From Caenorhabditis remanei (taxonomy: Eukaryota > Nematoda > Chromadorea > Rhabditida > Rhabditidae), in contig NC_071330.1 in the NCBI RefSeq assembly GCF_010183535.1, forward strand, positions 434,001 through 498,000: 64,000 bases of DNA. The letters run 5' to 3'. The notes under the pieces were generated by a model. It did not search any database. It was not told where the DNA came from and saw nothing but the letters and a program-made list of their open reading frames with translations. Positions within the stretch are counted from its first letter, which is position 1. Every line of letters begins with the position of its first letter. Positions 8,837 to 19,750 of the stretch are shown in pieces. A program made the position numbers and the translations under genes.

Positions 8837-9477
8837 ATGGCGACTTCTCGAATGATGTGCCCGATTTGCGCGGAAGACTTCGATGACGTGCGACACGTGC
8901 TCAAGCACTTCCGTTATCGGTATGCAAAAAGTTTCAGATTTCTTTAAAAAAATTGATTTTCAGTCGCTTTCCTTGTGGACACCAAGGATGCACACTCGAG
9001 TTCTACACGAAAGTGGAAAGGACGACCCACTGCACGCAAACCAATCACAGGAAAACGTTCCGGGTAATAATGATAATAATTAAAGCTATTTCGGTGCTTT
9101 TTGCATAGAAAACAGCTGAAAATTTCAGTTTTTCGTCTTAAAATTGGTGTTTTTGTCTCTTTTGCAATAAAAATCTGGAAAACTGGCGGAAAATGTAATG
9201 TTTCATCTCAAAACAAGGGTTTCTGGAACTGGTATGAATGATTTTGAAAAATAGCTCAAAATTGCAGTTTCAATCTGGAATTTCGGCCTAATTTTCGAGA
9301 AAAATCTTGGAAATTAGCTAAAAACTGAAGAAGTTCTCTAGAATTACCCTCGAATTTCAAACAAAATTTCAGATCATTCGTGTCCCGTACCTCGACAAGC
9401 TTGTCAAGTTGATGATCAAGGACGCGAGGAGATTGTTCAAGAGAAGAGCGGCGCCTCCGGCAGCAGTCCGTCCATGA
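8837..9477 (+). CDS. Two-zinc-finger gene, module 3 plus terminal exon (cluster A)
   Basis: Exons 8837-8919, 8964-9063 and 9373-9477, 95 aa. Finger 1: CPICAEDFDDVRHVLKH. Finger 2: CGHQGCTLEFYTKVERTTHC with a distal His. The last exon adds a basic amphipathic tail (IIRVPYLDKLVKLMIKDARR then LFKRRAAPPAAVRP). This is the only module of cluster A directly followed by the terminal exon, so it is the one complete gene as it stands; modules 1 and 2 would need to splice across it to use the same tail. Small basic zinc-finger protein, function unknown. Confidence 0.65.
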
Positions 9478-10055
9478 TGTGTGTCTCGTCCAATCGTCCG
9501 ATCGTGTCTCGTCCAATCGTCCGATCAAATTGTCGTCCCATTCCCATCCACTAACAGTACTACTACACGATCATAATATATTGTTTTTAAATCTGAAAAT
9601 TGTAAATAACGGGGTTCTTTCTTCATTATTCATCCTGTGAAATAATTTATTTTCTTCTTTCCCCTACTTCTCCCTCTACCTCATAGAATGAAGTATGCTT
9701 CTTGGTGGACCTTTTGTTATATGATGTATTCGTACATAAGTTGCAAGACGGTAAATTGCATGTATTTATTTGCCAATATTTCGGTTTTACAACCATCTTC
9801 AGGGCTAGGTTTAACTACCTGGAAATCATAAGGTGAAATACGATAAAAACTCTCCCTCTACCTTAAAATAATTTGTTGTTTTCTTCCCCACCTCATATTA
9901 TCGAGCTTTCTATATATAAAATCTACGGGATTCCATTCCATTTTTTCCTGTTTTTCTCGATTTTTCGGTGATTTTTAAACCGATTTTATATCTCTTTCAT
10001 TTTTCTCTTTCTCCCTTCTAATCCACCACTTTCAGACCTCGAAAACTATCAAGCC
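9478..10055 (+). other. Intergenic: zinc-finger 3' flank, repeat fragment, BRX1 leader
   Basis: 9486-9530 repeats TGTCTCGTCCAATCGTCCGA. 9536-9640 resembles the SPCS3 3' flank (CCCATTCCCATCCAC then TCATAATATATTGTTTTT), implying the module array was copied next to SPCS3 sequence. 9690-9840 contains TTTGCCAATATTTCGGTTTT then ACAACCATCTTCAGGGC, which looks like the end of a dispersed retroelement. 9925-10055 is the shared leader for BRX1. No other coding sequence seen. Confidence 0.5.
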
Positions 10056-12076
10056 ATGGGCAAATTCTCAAAAATCAAGAAGGTTCAACAGGAGGAGACG
10101 GCTAAGGGGAAGATGGAATGGGAAGCCGCTGGAGCCAAGGATTCGAGTGATGATTCGTCAGATGAATCGGTACGAGGCTGAAAATTGGAGAAAACGGCCT
10201 TTTTGAAGCATTTTTCATATGAAAAATGACATTTTAGATGGATTTCCAGGCAAAAAGCAGTTCTGGTGTGCCTTTGACGTGTTTCAGAGCCGTAAAAGAC
10301 ATTTTTAGCCAAAGTTCTAGACTTTAATGGCTTGAATGTTTATCGATTCGAGCATCCAGGCAATCAGGTGTACCTTTGACGCGTTTCAGAACTTTCTCAG
10401 AGAGGAAACGTCACAAATATTCAAAAATTACTTGTCTTTGAGCATTTTTCAAGCCGAAATTCTCATTTTGTGTCAAAATCAGCCTTTTTCGAAGAAAAAT
10501 CCGGTTTTGAGAACAGTTTCGATACTTGAATTTCGAAAACTAGCAGTTTTTCTCTAAAATTCATGTTTGAAAACTCTAAAACAGGCGAATTCTCAGGAAA
10601 ATCTTATCGAATAATCCCCAATTTCCCATTTTTCAGGACGACGAACAAGTGCCGCAAAAACAGACAGAAGAGACACGCAAACGTGCTGAGCTCTGGACAA
10701 ATCGCGAGAGAGTTCTCGTTTTGTGCTCTCGCGGAGCCGATGTTCGTACTCGTTACCTGATGAAAAATATCAAGGATCTGTTGCCTCACGCGAAGGGAGA
10801 CTCGAAACTGGATCAACAGAAATCACTGAAAGCACTCAACGAGATTGCTGAAATGAAGAATTGCACGAAAGTGATGTATTTCGAGAGTCGAAAGAGAAAA
10901 GACACGTATCTTTGGATGTCGAATGTGGAAAAGGGACCGTCGATCAAGTTTCTCGTTCACAATGTTCATACGATGAAAGAACTGAAAATGTCTGGAAATT
11001 GTTTGAAGGCGTCGAGACCCGTGTTGTCGTTCGACGACGCTTTCGAGCAGAAACCACACTTGAAATTGATCAAGGAGGTTCTTATGCAGGTAATAATTCA
11101 GGAGAAACTGGCTGAAAATCGCTTAAAATGGGTCAAAAACGACCCAAAATTTCTCAAAACAGCTTATAATCCGCGAAATTCTCAAACTACAGTAATCCTA
11201 GAATCCTGGACCCTGGATCTAACCCAGGATCCGCTCTGCAATCTCCCGGGAAGATTTTCATCAACAGTAACTCTTTTTCGATCCTGGGTTACTGTACTTC
11301 GATTCAGGATCATACGGTACAGCAGATCGCTGAAAATCTACAACAAATCGGTAGAAATTGGTGTAGAATGCTTAAAAACTAGATAAATCATGTTTTATCA
11401 CTATGAATGGCTGAAAATCCAGAATTTTTTCACGAAAACTCAGTAAAATTGGTCTAAATAGCCCTTCTTCGGCCCTAAAGTAAAAATCTTTAAAAATGAC
11501 TGAAAATCTATGAGAATCTGTATTTTTCAATATAAAAAACTGAAAAGTGATGTTTTCATTGCTAGAAATACCGAATTTTCCGCAAAAACTCGTCTTTTTC
11601 GATGAAAATGAGTAGAAAATCCATTTGAAAATGACTTTTTCACCATAAAATGTGTATTTCCAGACGCTCGGCACCCCACACCACCATCCACGCAGTCAAC
11701 CATTCGTCGATCACGTCTTCAATTTCTCCGTCGGAGAGGGCGACAAAATCTGGTTCCGTAACTTCCAGATCGTCGACGAGAGTCTTCAGTTGCAGGAAGT
11801 TGGTGAGTAAATTGAGGTTTTCCAATGAAAAACGCTGAAATTCTCAATTTAGGACCGCGTTTCGTGCTTGAAATGGTCCGTCTGTTCGCCGGTTCATTCG
11901 AGGGAGCCGTCCTCTACGATAACCCGAATTACGTGTCTCCAAATGTGATCCGTCGTGAGCATCGTAAGGGACAACACGCCTACATTGAGAAGCAGTTGGC
12001 ACTCAAAGCGTCGAATATCAAACAAGCGAAAGTCACCGAGATTCTCGCTGAGAAGACGGTCGATTTGGTTGGAAAG
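10056..12076 (+). CDS. BRX1: BRX1 (Brix domain, ribosome biogenesis), main copy, lacks its last exon in place
   Basis: Exons 10056-10169, 10637-11089, 11664-11802 and 11853-12076 give 310 codons. The acidic and lysine-rich start (MGKFSKIKKVQQEET) leads into the Brix domain: ERVLVLCSRGADVRTRYLMK, NIKDLLPHAKGDSKLD, CTKVMYFESRKRKDTYLWMS, GPSIKFLVHN, the sigma70-like motif region, and GPRFVLEMVRLFAGSFEG near the end. BRX1 acts in the nucleolus in 60S assembly with Ebp2 and partners and is essential in yeast. The exon ends in phase 0 at GGAAAG|GTACAG, but no acceptor with a C-terminal exon follows before the MITE at 12.31 kb and the next gene. The matching last exon lies at 2287-2415. This copy is thus either 3'-truncated or separated from its end by rearrangement or misassembly. 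Confidence 0.85.
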
Positions 12077-12299
12077 GTACAGTTTAATAGATAGGCTGAA
12101 AATTGCTGAAAAATGTTTATATTTGGACGAAATGAGTCATTTTTCAGTCGGCGTTTCAGATCAATTAATCGTTTTTCAGTCGAATTGATGTGATTTATCT
12201 AAAATTGTCATTTTTTGATGAGATTACTAAATTTCTCATCAGAAACGCTGTCAGGTGGCCGTTCCGATCACTTTTTCTGAATTTAGCCATTAACAGCCC

Positions 12300-12620
12300 A
12301 ACCTGTCTTACAACGGCGCTCCAACGCAAACTAGAGAGTGTCGGTGAGAGACGCAGAGTAATTTTTCGCGCCGACACAGATTTTCGCCGATTTTGACCTA
12401 TTTTCGCTGTTTTTCATAATAATTCACGAAAAAACAATTATGAAAATCAGCGATAATAGGTCAAAAATGGTGAAAATGTGGGTCGGCGCCAGAAAAAACT
12501 CTGCGTCTCTCGCCGATACTCTCTCGTTTGCGGTGGGGCGCAGTTGTAATAAAAATGCTGAACTAATATTAGCAGGCCACGCGTCTTACAACCGCGCTCT
12601 ACCGAACCCTAAGAAAATCT
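12300..12620. repeat. Palindromic MITE after BRX1, at the breakpoint
   Basis: Two nested families. The outer ends are CTTACAACGGCGCT / CTTACAACCGCGCTCTACCG and the inner foldback is the GCAAACTAGAGAGTGTCGGT / CGATACTCTCTCGTTTGCGG type. It replaces the expected last intron and last exon of BRX1. The sequence then runs straight into the leader of the zinc-finger gene at 12.67 kb (TCTTTCTCCCTTCTAATCCA). Confidence 0.7.
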
Positions 12621-12670
12621 CTTTCTCCCTTCTAATCCACCACTTTCAGTCCTCATCAAAAATCGAAACG

Positions 12671-13311
12671 ATGAATTCCGCGAATAATGGAATGTTCTGC
12701 CCCGCATGCGCGGTTAACATCGATGACGTCCGACACGTGTACTGGCATTTCCGTTATCGGTATGCAAAAAGTTTCAGAATTCTTTTAAAAAATTGATTTT
12801 CAGTCGTTTCCCTTGCGGTGAGCAGGGATGTCGACGTGAATTCTACACGGAGATCGAGAGGACAGCTCACGCCACCCGAACCCAGCACCAGGAATCGTTC
12901 AGGGTAATAATGATAATAATTAAAGCTATTTCGGTGCTTTTTGCATAGAAAACAGCTGAAAATTGCAGTTTTTCGTCTTAAAATTGGTGTTTTTGTCTCT
13001 TTTGCAATAAAAATCTGGAAAACTGGCGGAAAATGTAATGTTTCATCTCAAAACAAGGGTTTCTGGAACTGGTATGAATGATTTTGAAAAATAGCTCAAA
13101 ATTGCAGTTTCAATCTGGAATTTCGGCCTAATTTTCGAGAAAAATCTTGGAAATTAGCTAAAAACTGAAGAAGTTCTCTAGAATTACCCTCGAATTTCAA
13201 ACAAAATTTCAGATCATTCGAGTCCCGTACCTCGACAAGCGTGTCAGGAAGATGATCAACGACGCGAAGAGATTGTTCAGAAGAAGAGCGGCGGCAGCAG
13301 CCGCGCCATGA
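12671..13311 (+). CDS. Two-zinc-finger gene, module 4 (single-module gene)
   Basis: Exons 12671-12759, 12804-12903 and 13213-13311, 95 aa. It starts MNSANNGMFCPACAVNIDDV and keeps HVYWHFRYR; finger 2 CGEQGCRREFYTEIERTAH is the same as in module 2. The terminal exon is IIRVPYLDKRVRKMINDAKR, LFRRRAAAAAAP. A complete three-exon gene with its own tail, next to the broken end of BRX1. Introns 1 and 2 are almost identical in sequence to those of the cluster members, pointing to recent copying. Function unknown. Confidence 0.65.
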
Positions 13312-13779
13312 ATCCAAACGCCCTCCAATCGTCCCATCAAATTGTCATCCCATTCCCATCCACCTACAGTACTACTAGACGATCATAATCTATTGTTTTT
13401 ATCTGAAAATTGTAAAATATGGGTTTCATTTTTCTCTGTGTAATTTTCATAATTTATTTTCTTCTTTTTCTCTCCGTTTCTCTTCACCAAAGTAATTTAT
13501 TATCTTCGTCCTCCTCATAATCTATTGTTTTTATTTGTTATAATTTTATAATATGGGTTCTTATTTTTTCATCCTGTGATATAATTGATTGCTTTCTTCC
13601 CACCTCCCCTCTCATAATAGTCAGCTGTAAATGTATAAAATAAAGTTTTCGGGATTCCATTGCAGTTTTCATGTTTTTTCTCGCTTTTCGGTGATTTTTT
13701 AAACCGATTATATATCTTTTTCATTTTTCTCTTTTCCCCTTCTAATCCACCACTTTCAGACCTCGAAAACTATCAAGCC
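13312..13779 (+). other. Intergenic: SPCS3-like 3' flank repeats and BRX1 leader
   Basis: Two copies of the SPCS3 3' flank (TCATAATCTATTGTTTTTAT at 13.38 and 13.52 kb) and the shared leader at 13.64-13.76 kb. No coding sequence seen. Confidence 0.5.
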
Positions 13780-14443
13780 ATGGGCAAATTCTCAAAAATC
13801 AAGAAGGTTCAACAGGAGGAGACGGCTAAGGGGAAGATGGAATGGGAAGCCGCTGGAGCCAAGGATTCGAGTGATGATTTGTCAGATGAATCGGTACGAG
13901 GCTGAAAATTGGAGAAAACGGCCTTTTTGAAGCATTTTTCATGTGAAAAATGACATTTTAGATGGATTTCCAGGCAAAAAGCAGTTCTGGTGTGCCTTTG
14001 ACGTGTTTCAGAGCCGTAAAAGACATTTTTAGCCAAAGTTCTAAACTTTAATGGCTTGAATGTTTATCGATTCGAGCATCCAGGCAATCGGGCGTGCCTT
14101 TGACGCGTTTCAGAACTTTCTCAGAGAGGAAACGTCACAAATATTCGAAAAATACTTGTCTTTGAGCATTTTTCAAGCCGAAATTCTCATTTTGTGTCAA
14201 AATCAGCCTTTTTCGAAGAAAAATCCGGTTTTGAGAACAGTTTCGATACTTGAATTTCGAAAACTAGCAGTTTTTCTGATTTTTTCTCTAAAATTCATGT
14301 TTGAAAACTCTAAAACAGGCGAATTCTCAGGAAAATCTTATCGAATAATCCCCAATTTCCCATTTTTCAGGACGACCAACAAGTGCCGCAAAAACAGACA
14401 GAAGAGACACGCAAACGTGCTGAGCTCTGGACAAATCGCGAGA
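13780..14443 (+). pseudogene. BRX1: Truncated BRX1 copy fused to MALSU1 intron
   Basis: Exon 1 (13780-13893) encodes the same MGKFSKIKKVQQEET start. Exon 2 begins at 14371 with DDQQVPQKQTEETRKRAELW and stops being BRX1 after AAATCGCGAG at about 14443. The next bases (ATTAATTTAAAAATTGCC) are MALSU1 intron 1 as at 3398. All of the remaining Brix domain is missing, so this copy cannot make BRX1. Confidence 0.85.
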
Positions 14444-15867
14444 TTAATTTAAAAATTGCCAATTTTCAAGAAACAATTATGCAAAAATAGATCAAAAATG
14501 GTGAAAATCTGTTTCGCGCCAGAAAAAACTCTGTGTCTCTCACCGATACTCTCTCGTTTGCGGCGGGGCGCAGTTGTAAGAAGGCGTGGGCTGCTAATAT
14601 CAATATAACTAGGATTTTTGACAATTTTTGATAAAACTTTTATACATTTTTTGAAAACTTTTGTGAAAAAATGCTGACTCCGGGCCGATATTTTGCAAAT
14701 CCTCATTCCTCAGATAATCTGCTCTGTGTTCAACTCGCGTCAAGCCGCAGCAATATCTGAAAATCTTCGATCGATACTGAAAATCGATGGGAATACGGTA
14801 TCGAATGGAATATTGTCACACGTGAAAAAGAGTACGAAGAGAAGCAACGGATGGTATGTCAGTGAGATCGATAGGGTTCAGGTGAGATTGATACAATCGC
14901 GTAAACCCAAGAAAATAGTGTGCGAAATTGAGAGATCCAGAGAAAAAGAGGCATTTGTCAAAGGGATTTCGGTAGAGCGCAGTTGTTAGAACTGTGTCGA
15001 GCTAATATGGCTGAAAACGACTATTTTACACCTGATACTCATAATTTTAACTTTTTTTGCCAATTTTTATTAGCAGCCCACGCCTTCTTACAACGGCGCC
15101 CCACCGCAAACGAGAGAGTATCATCGGCGAGAGACGCAGAGTTTTTTCTGGCGCGAAACAGATTTTCACCATTTTTGATCTATTTTTGCAAAATTTTCAC
15201 TCGGAAATTGGCAAATTTTAAATTAAAACTTTTGAAAATAGATCAAAAATGGTGAAAATCTGTTTCGCGCCAGAAAAAACTCTGCGTCTCTCGCCAACGA
15301 TACTCTCTCGTTTGCGGTGGGGCGCGGTTGAAATGAAAATGCTCTGCTCATGATATTGCTGAAAACGACTATTTTACACCTGATACTCATAATTTTTTAA
15401 TTTTTTTTGCCGATTTTTATAATTTCGAGGAAAACATTTCAAGTACTGTCGAAAAAATAAAGTTTCGACAAGGATTTTCAAAAAAAATTTCGCGGGCTGG
15501 AACGCGCAAGCGCATAAAGTTCTGGGCGGAGCTTAAACTGAAAATAAGCGGCGCGGTTCTAATTCCAGTTGTTTTTTCCAAATTAAGAACCGCGCCGCTT
15601 GCAGTTTAAGCTCCGCCCAGAACTTTATGCGCTTGCGTGTTCCAGCCCGCGAATTTTTTTTTGAAAATCCTTGTCGAAACTTTATTTTTTCGACAGTATT
15701 CCATCGATTTTCACTCAAAAAACCCCCAATAATTGCAGATCCACGTGATGAGTGAAGATTGCCGTGAGAAGTACGATCTGGAGGCGATTTGGGCGGGCGA
15801 CGATCGGATTCTGGAGGAGATTGATGAGTTGAAACAGAAGACGTTGTTGCCACCGCAGAGGAGATAA
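14444..15867 (+). pseudogene. MALSU1: MALSU1 copy without exon 1
   Basis: Exons 2 (14714-14881) and 3 (15739-15867) are nearly identical to 3667-3834 and 4692-4820, with one E-to-D change (SEDCREKYDL). The mitochondrial presequence and first half of the iojap core are absent because the segment begins inside intron 1, joined to truncated BRX1 exon 2. The intronic palindromes are carried over (half MITE at 14450-14577, full MITE at 15094-15337, 270 bp foldback at 15432-15719). Confidence 0.85.
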
Positions 15868-16681
15868 TAATTTTAGGAATTTTTTATTGTTTTAAACCAT
15901 TTTTTGTTGAAAATTTGGTCATTTTTTGGTCATAGAAATGTAAAATTTTGTGTATTATCTATTTCAGACACAAGAAATTGATGTTTTTCAGATTTTTACT
16001 GAAATTTTGAATTTTTGCTTTTAAAACCAATTTAAAGGAGGACTGAAGTCGTATTTTTTTATTGCAGATTATGATACTTCAGAAAATTCTGAGCAACTTT
16101 CATCATTGGAGCATATACTAAAAATCGCTCTAAATGCTCTAAATTCCCGTTTTCCCCATACTTGTCAAATCACGGGCCGGCCCGGGCCGGGCCGGGCCGT
16201 GCCCTCTGAAAATTTCAGGGCCCGGGCCGGCCCGCAGGGCCCGCAGCAAGCTTTTTTTTCAATATTTTGACGGGCCGGCCCGGGCCGGGCCGGGCCGGGC
16301 CGGAAGATTTTTTTAGCGGGCCCGGCCCGTGACAAGTATGCGTTTTCCCGGCTGAAAAGGAGCCTTCGTGGAAGAGTTTTTGGGGGCCGAGGTCTCGACA
16401 TTCTGCGCGGCCACGGGCTGCCGTGTAGTCCTCTCGGACAAGTTTTCCTTATCAATTTCTCGGTTTTTTCACCTTTTTAGACGGTTTTCGTTGTTTTTTT
16501 TTTCAAATTTTATCGTTTTTTCGACAAAATATTACTTTAAATGCATTATTGATCACATTTATATGTATTTTATACGATTATACAACTTTTCGAACTGAAA
16601 TCGTTTGATTTACGCCGTATCTTCTTCTTTTCGTCTGGTTTTTTCTTTGTTGCATGAATTTTGCTGTTTTTCAGATTCAAA
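15868..16681. repeat. Duplicate of 4821-5634: MALSU1 flank and GC-rich foldback
   Basis: The GC-rich CATACTTGTCA...TGACAAGTATG foldback is at 16158-16338 and the dispersed CCTTCGTGGAAGAGTTTTTG repeat at 16347-16472. Only scattered single-base differences from copy A (for example GGGCCGTGCC for GGGCCGGGCC). Confidence 0.8.
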
Positions 16682-17067
16682 ATGACACGCAAGCAGCCAA
16701 TCGACGTTCAACTCTCCAATTTTCTTCATTTTTGTGTTAGTTTGTTTCAGAACTTATGTTTTCTCTCCGCCAGTTTTTAATTTCAGAGCGATCGCTCCCG
16801 ATAGACACCAGCCGGACACTCCGCCAAGCTGTCGGCCAGCTCGTCTTCGACACGGAGAACAGCGAAATTAGTCGTGTTAGTTTTAGAAGAAACTATTGTT
16901 GTTCTCTCCGCATATATTTCCAGATTCCGCCGCAGAAAAATACGACTGAAAGAAAGAGAAGTTCAATGGCAATAACGACAAAAAGAAAATGGCTTCTTCT
17001 GCTTTTTCAGAATTTATTGAGAAATAGTTTTTTTATTAACATTCCTAGAAGACAATTGAGATTTTAA
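16682..17067 (+). CDS. Duplicate of the small unknown gene upstream of SPCS3
   Basis: Same exon-like segments as 5635-6020: ATG near 16682 (MTRKQPIDVQLSN), ERSLPIDTSRTLRQAVGQLV, then IPPQKNTTERKRSS. The protein reading is unchanged between the copies. The low divergence fits recent duplication and is not by itself proof of selection. Confidence 0.3.
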
Positions 17068-17206
17068 ATAAACACTTTTAAATAATTGTTTTTTTTCATT
17101 CATTCATCCTTCCTTGTCTTGTCACTCGAGTCGACGCAATCAATCTTCTTTTCGAATCTTCTTTTCGAATTTTTGAAGCTAAAATCTCATTAAAATCAAT
17201 TTCCAG

Positions 17207-18158
17207 AAGAAACGTGATGGACTACGCGACCGACGAGCAACAAGCCGACTTGGCAACTCTCAACTTCAATCTCAACGTCGACTTCTCGAAACTTTTCAAC
17301 TGGAATGTCAAACAACTCTTCGTCTATCTTGTCGCCGAATACAAGACGCCAGTTAATGTAAGAACTTGGGGGAATGAGGGAGAAAATTGCGAAAATTGAG
17401 CTGAAAACTACTTGAATACGCATAAAATTCAACTATTTTTCATAAATTTTACAGAAAATCTAGTAAATTCGATGATTTTCCGTCGAAAATCTTTGAAAAT
17501 TCAACTATTTTCCAAAAATGTCGACGAAAAAATGCAATTTTCTTTCAGGAAGTGAACCAAGTCGTGCTGTGGGATCGAATCGTCGAACGATCGGAGCGTG
17601 TTGTGATGGATGAGATCGGAATAAAACCAAAATACTACGTTTTGGATGACGGAAGCAATTTGTTGAAACACGAGAATGTCACGTTCGTTTTGAGGTGAGC
17701 AATGTTGGATTTTAGCATAATTTCGAGCTAAAAATATGAAAAAACGAGCGGAAATTCAAATTTTTTGGCTTAAAACCTCAAAAATGTTGTAGCAATCTGA
17801 GATTTTTGATGATTTCAGCTCAAAATTACAGATTTTTTATTAAAAACCGGGTATTTCGATAAAATTCAACTTGAAGGAGCAACTTTAACGCATTCCTTGT
17901 TGTCATTTGATAATTTTGACAATTTTGCGGCGTAAAAATTGGAAACTAGATCAATTTTTATAAAGTTTTACTGATTTTTCGCAGGAACCGAAATTTTCGC
18001 GTTTTCCAGCCTAAAATTTCCAAGTTTTAAGCAATAAATCATCGTTTTCTTCCAGATACAACGTAATTCCAAACGCTGGTTACCTCCGTCTCGTCCAATC
18101 ATCCGATCAAATTGTCGTCCCGTTCCCATCCACCTACTCTACTACTAGACGATCATAA
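17207..18158 (+). CDS. spcs-3: Signal peptidase complex subunit 3, copy C, N-terminus not found
   Basis: Exons 17207-17357, 17549-17694 and 18056-18158. Differs from copy A at a few residues (KYYVLDDGSNLL, HENVTFVLR, YNVIPNAGYL); the sequon here is NVT. The NVIPNAG form resembles other animal SPCS3 proteins more closely than NVILNAG in copy A, so copy C may be the better-preserved one. As in copy A, the first exon enters in phase 2 and no anchor-encoding exon is visible upstream. Confidence 0.78.
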
Positions 18159-18473
18159 TCTATTGGTTTTAAATCTGAAAATTGAACAATATGGGTTTCT
18201 TTTTTCATTTTTCTCTGTAATTTTCATAATTTATTTTCTTCTTTTTTTCTCCGTCTCTCTCTCTACCAAAGTAATTCATTTTCTTCGTCCTCCTCTCATA
18301 ATATCAAGCTGTTCATTCATAAAATCTACTTTTTTCGAGATTTCATTGCAGTTTTCATGTTTTTTCTCGATTTTTCGGTGATTTTTTACCGATTTTTTAT
18401 CTTACCCACGCGTTTGTCTCTTTCTCCCTTCTAATCCATCACTTTCAGACCACTAACACTACTATCAACAACC

Positions 18474-18702
18474 ATGGCCGTCACCCCGCAGATGTTGTGC
18501 CCCCTCTGCGCTGAAATCTTCAGTGACAAGAGGCACGTCTACAAGCACCTCAAGTACAGGTATGCAAAAAGTTTCAGAGTGCTTTTAAAAAATTGATTTC
18601 AGGCGATTTCAATGTGGACAGGGAGGATGTACACGAAAGTTCTACACTGAGGATGAGAAGGTGGCACATTGTGCAGAGGAAGGGCACAGGGAAACGTTCA
18701 AG
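18474..18702 (+). CDS. Two-zinc-finger module 5 (cluster C)
   Basis: Exons 18474-18559 and 18603-18702. MAVTPQMLCPLCAEIFSDKR, HVYKHLKYR, then CGQGGCTRKFYTEDEKVAH. Both fingers keep all ligands. It ends in phase 0 without its own terminal exon and is preceded by the shared leader at 18.33-18.45 kb. It corresponds to module 1 of cluster A but has diverged in finger 1 and in the finger 2 linker. Confidence 0.58.
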
Positions 18703-19016
18703 GTAATAATGATAATAATTTAAGCTATTTCGGTGCTTTTTGCACAGAAAACAGTTGAAAATTGCAATTTTTCGTCTTAAAATTGGTGTTTTTGTCTCTT
18801 TTGAAAATGATGTTTTGAGGCTGAAAATTGGAAAAAAACAATTTTTCATCTGAAAAATGACAATTTAGAAAAATGACAATCGGGATTCCATTGCAGTTTT
18901 CATGTTTTTTCTCGATTGTTCGGTAGTTTCTCACCGAATTTTTATCTTACCCACGCGTTTGTCTCTTTCTCCCTCCTAATCCATCACTTTCAGACCACTA
19001 ACTCTACTATCCAACC

Positions 19017-19245
19017 ATGGCCGTCACCCAAACGATGTTGTGTCCACTCTGTAGTGATTTGTTCACCGACAAAAGACACGCCTACAAACATTTTCATTAT
19101 AGGTATGCAAAAAGTTTCAGAGTGCTTTTAAAAAATTGATTTCAGGCGATTTCTGTGTGGAGAAGAAGGTTGCAATCGAAAGTTCTACACTGAGGATGAG
19201 AAGGTGGCACATTGTGCAGAGGAAGGGCACAGGGAAACGTTCAAG
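19017..19245 (+). CDS. Two-zinc-finger module 6 (cluster C)
   Basis: Exons 19017-19102 and 19146-19245. MAVTQTMLCPLCSDLFTDKR, HAYKHFHYR, CGEEGCNRKFYTEDEKVAH. Identical in sequence to module 7, 505 bp downstream. The downstream intron lacks a 48 bp stretch present after module 5, a deletion shared with module 7. Confidence 0.58.
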
Positions 19246-19521
19246 GTAATAATGATAATGAAAATTGCAATTTTTCGTCTTAAAATTGGTGTTTTTGTCT
19301 CTTTTGAAAATGATGTTTTGAGGCTGAAAATTGGAAAAAAAAACAATTTTTCATCTGAAAAATGACAATTTAGAAAAATGACAATCGGGATTCCATTGCA
19401 GTTTTCATGTTTTTTCTCGATTGTTCGGTAGTTTCTCACCGATTTTTTATCTTTCCCACGCGTTTGTCTCTTTCTCCCTTCTAATCCATCACTTTCAGAC
19501 CACTAACTCTACTATCCAACC

Positions 19522-19750
19522 ATGGCCGTCACCCAAACGATGTTGTGTCCACTCTGTAGTGATTTGTTCACCGACAAAAGACACGCCTACAAACATTTTC
19601 ATTATAGGTATGCAAAAAGTTTCAGAGTGCTTTTAAAAAATTGATTTCAGGCGATTTCTGTGTGGAGAAGAAGGTTGCAATCGAAAGTTCTACACTGAGG
19701 ATGAGAAGGTGGCACATTGTGCAGAGGAAGGGCACAGGGAAACGTTCAAG
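19522..19750 (+). CDS. Two-zinc-finger module 7 (cluster C), identical to module 6
   Basis: Exons 19522-19607 and 19651-19750, same bases as module 6. Upstream leaders differ slightly (CTCACCGATTTTTTATCTTT versus CTCACCGAATTTTTATCTTA), so the repeated unit is about 0.45-0.5 kb and was probably made by unequal exchange. Confidence 0.58.

Noticed and set aside
7656..9063. One long multi-finger protein made by splicing modules 1, 2 and 3 together
   Set aside because: Splicing a phase-0 donor into the next leader acceptor shifts the frame and meets a stop, because each leader is 1 mod 3 bases long before its ATG.
10649..11386. 245-codon frame as the BRX1 protein
   Set aside because: It reads through the intron after 11089 (CAG|GTAATAATT); the Brix domain continues at 11664 after TTTCCAG.
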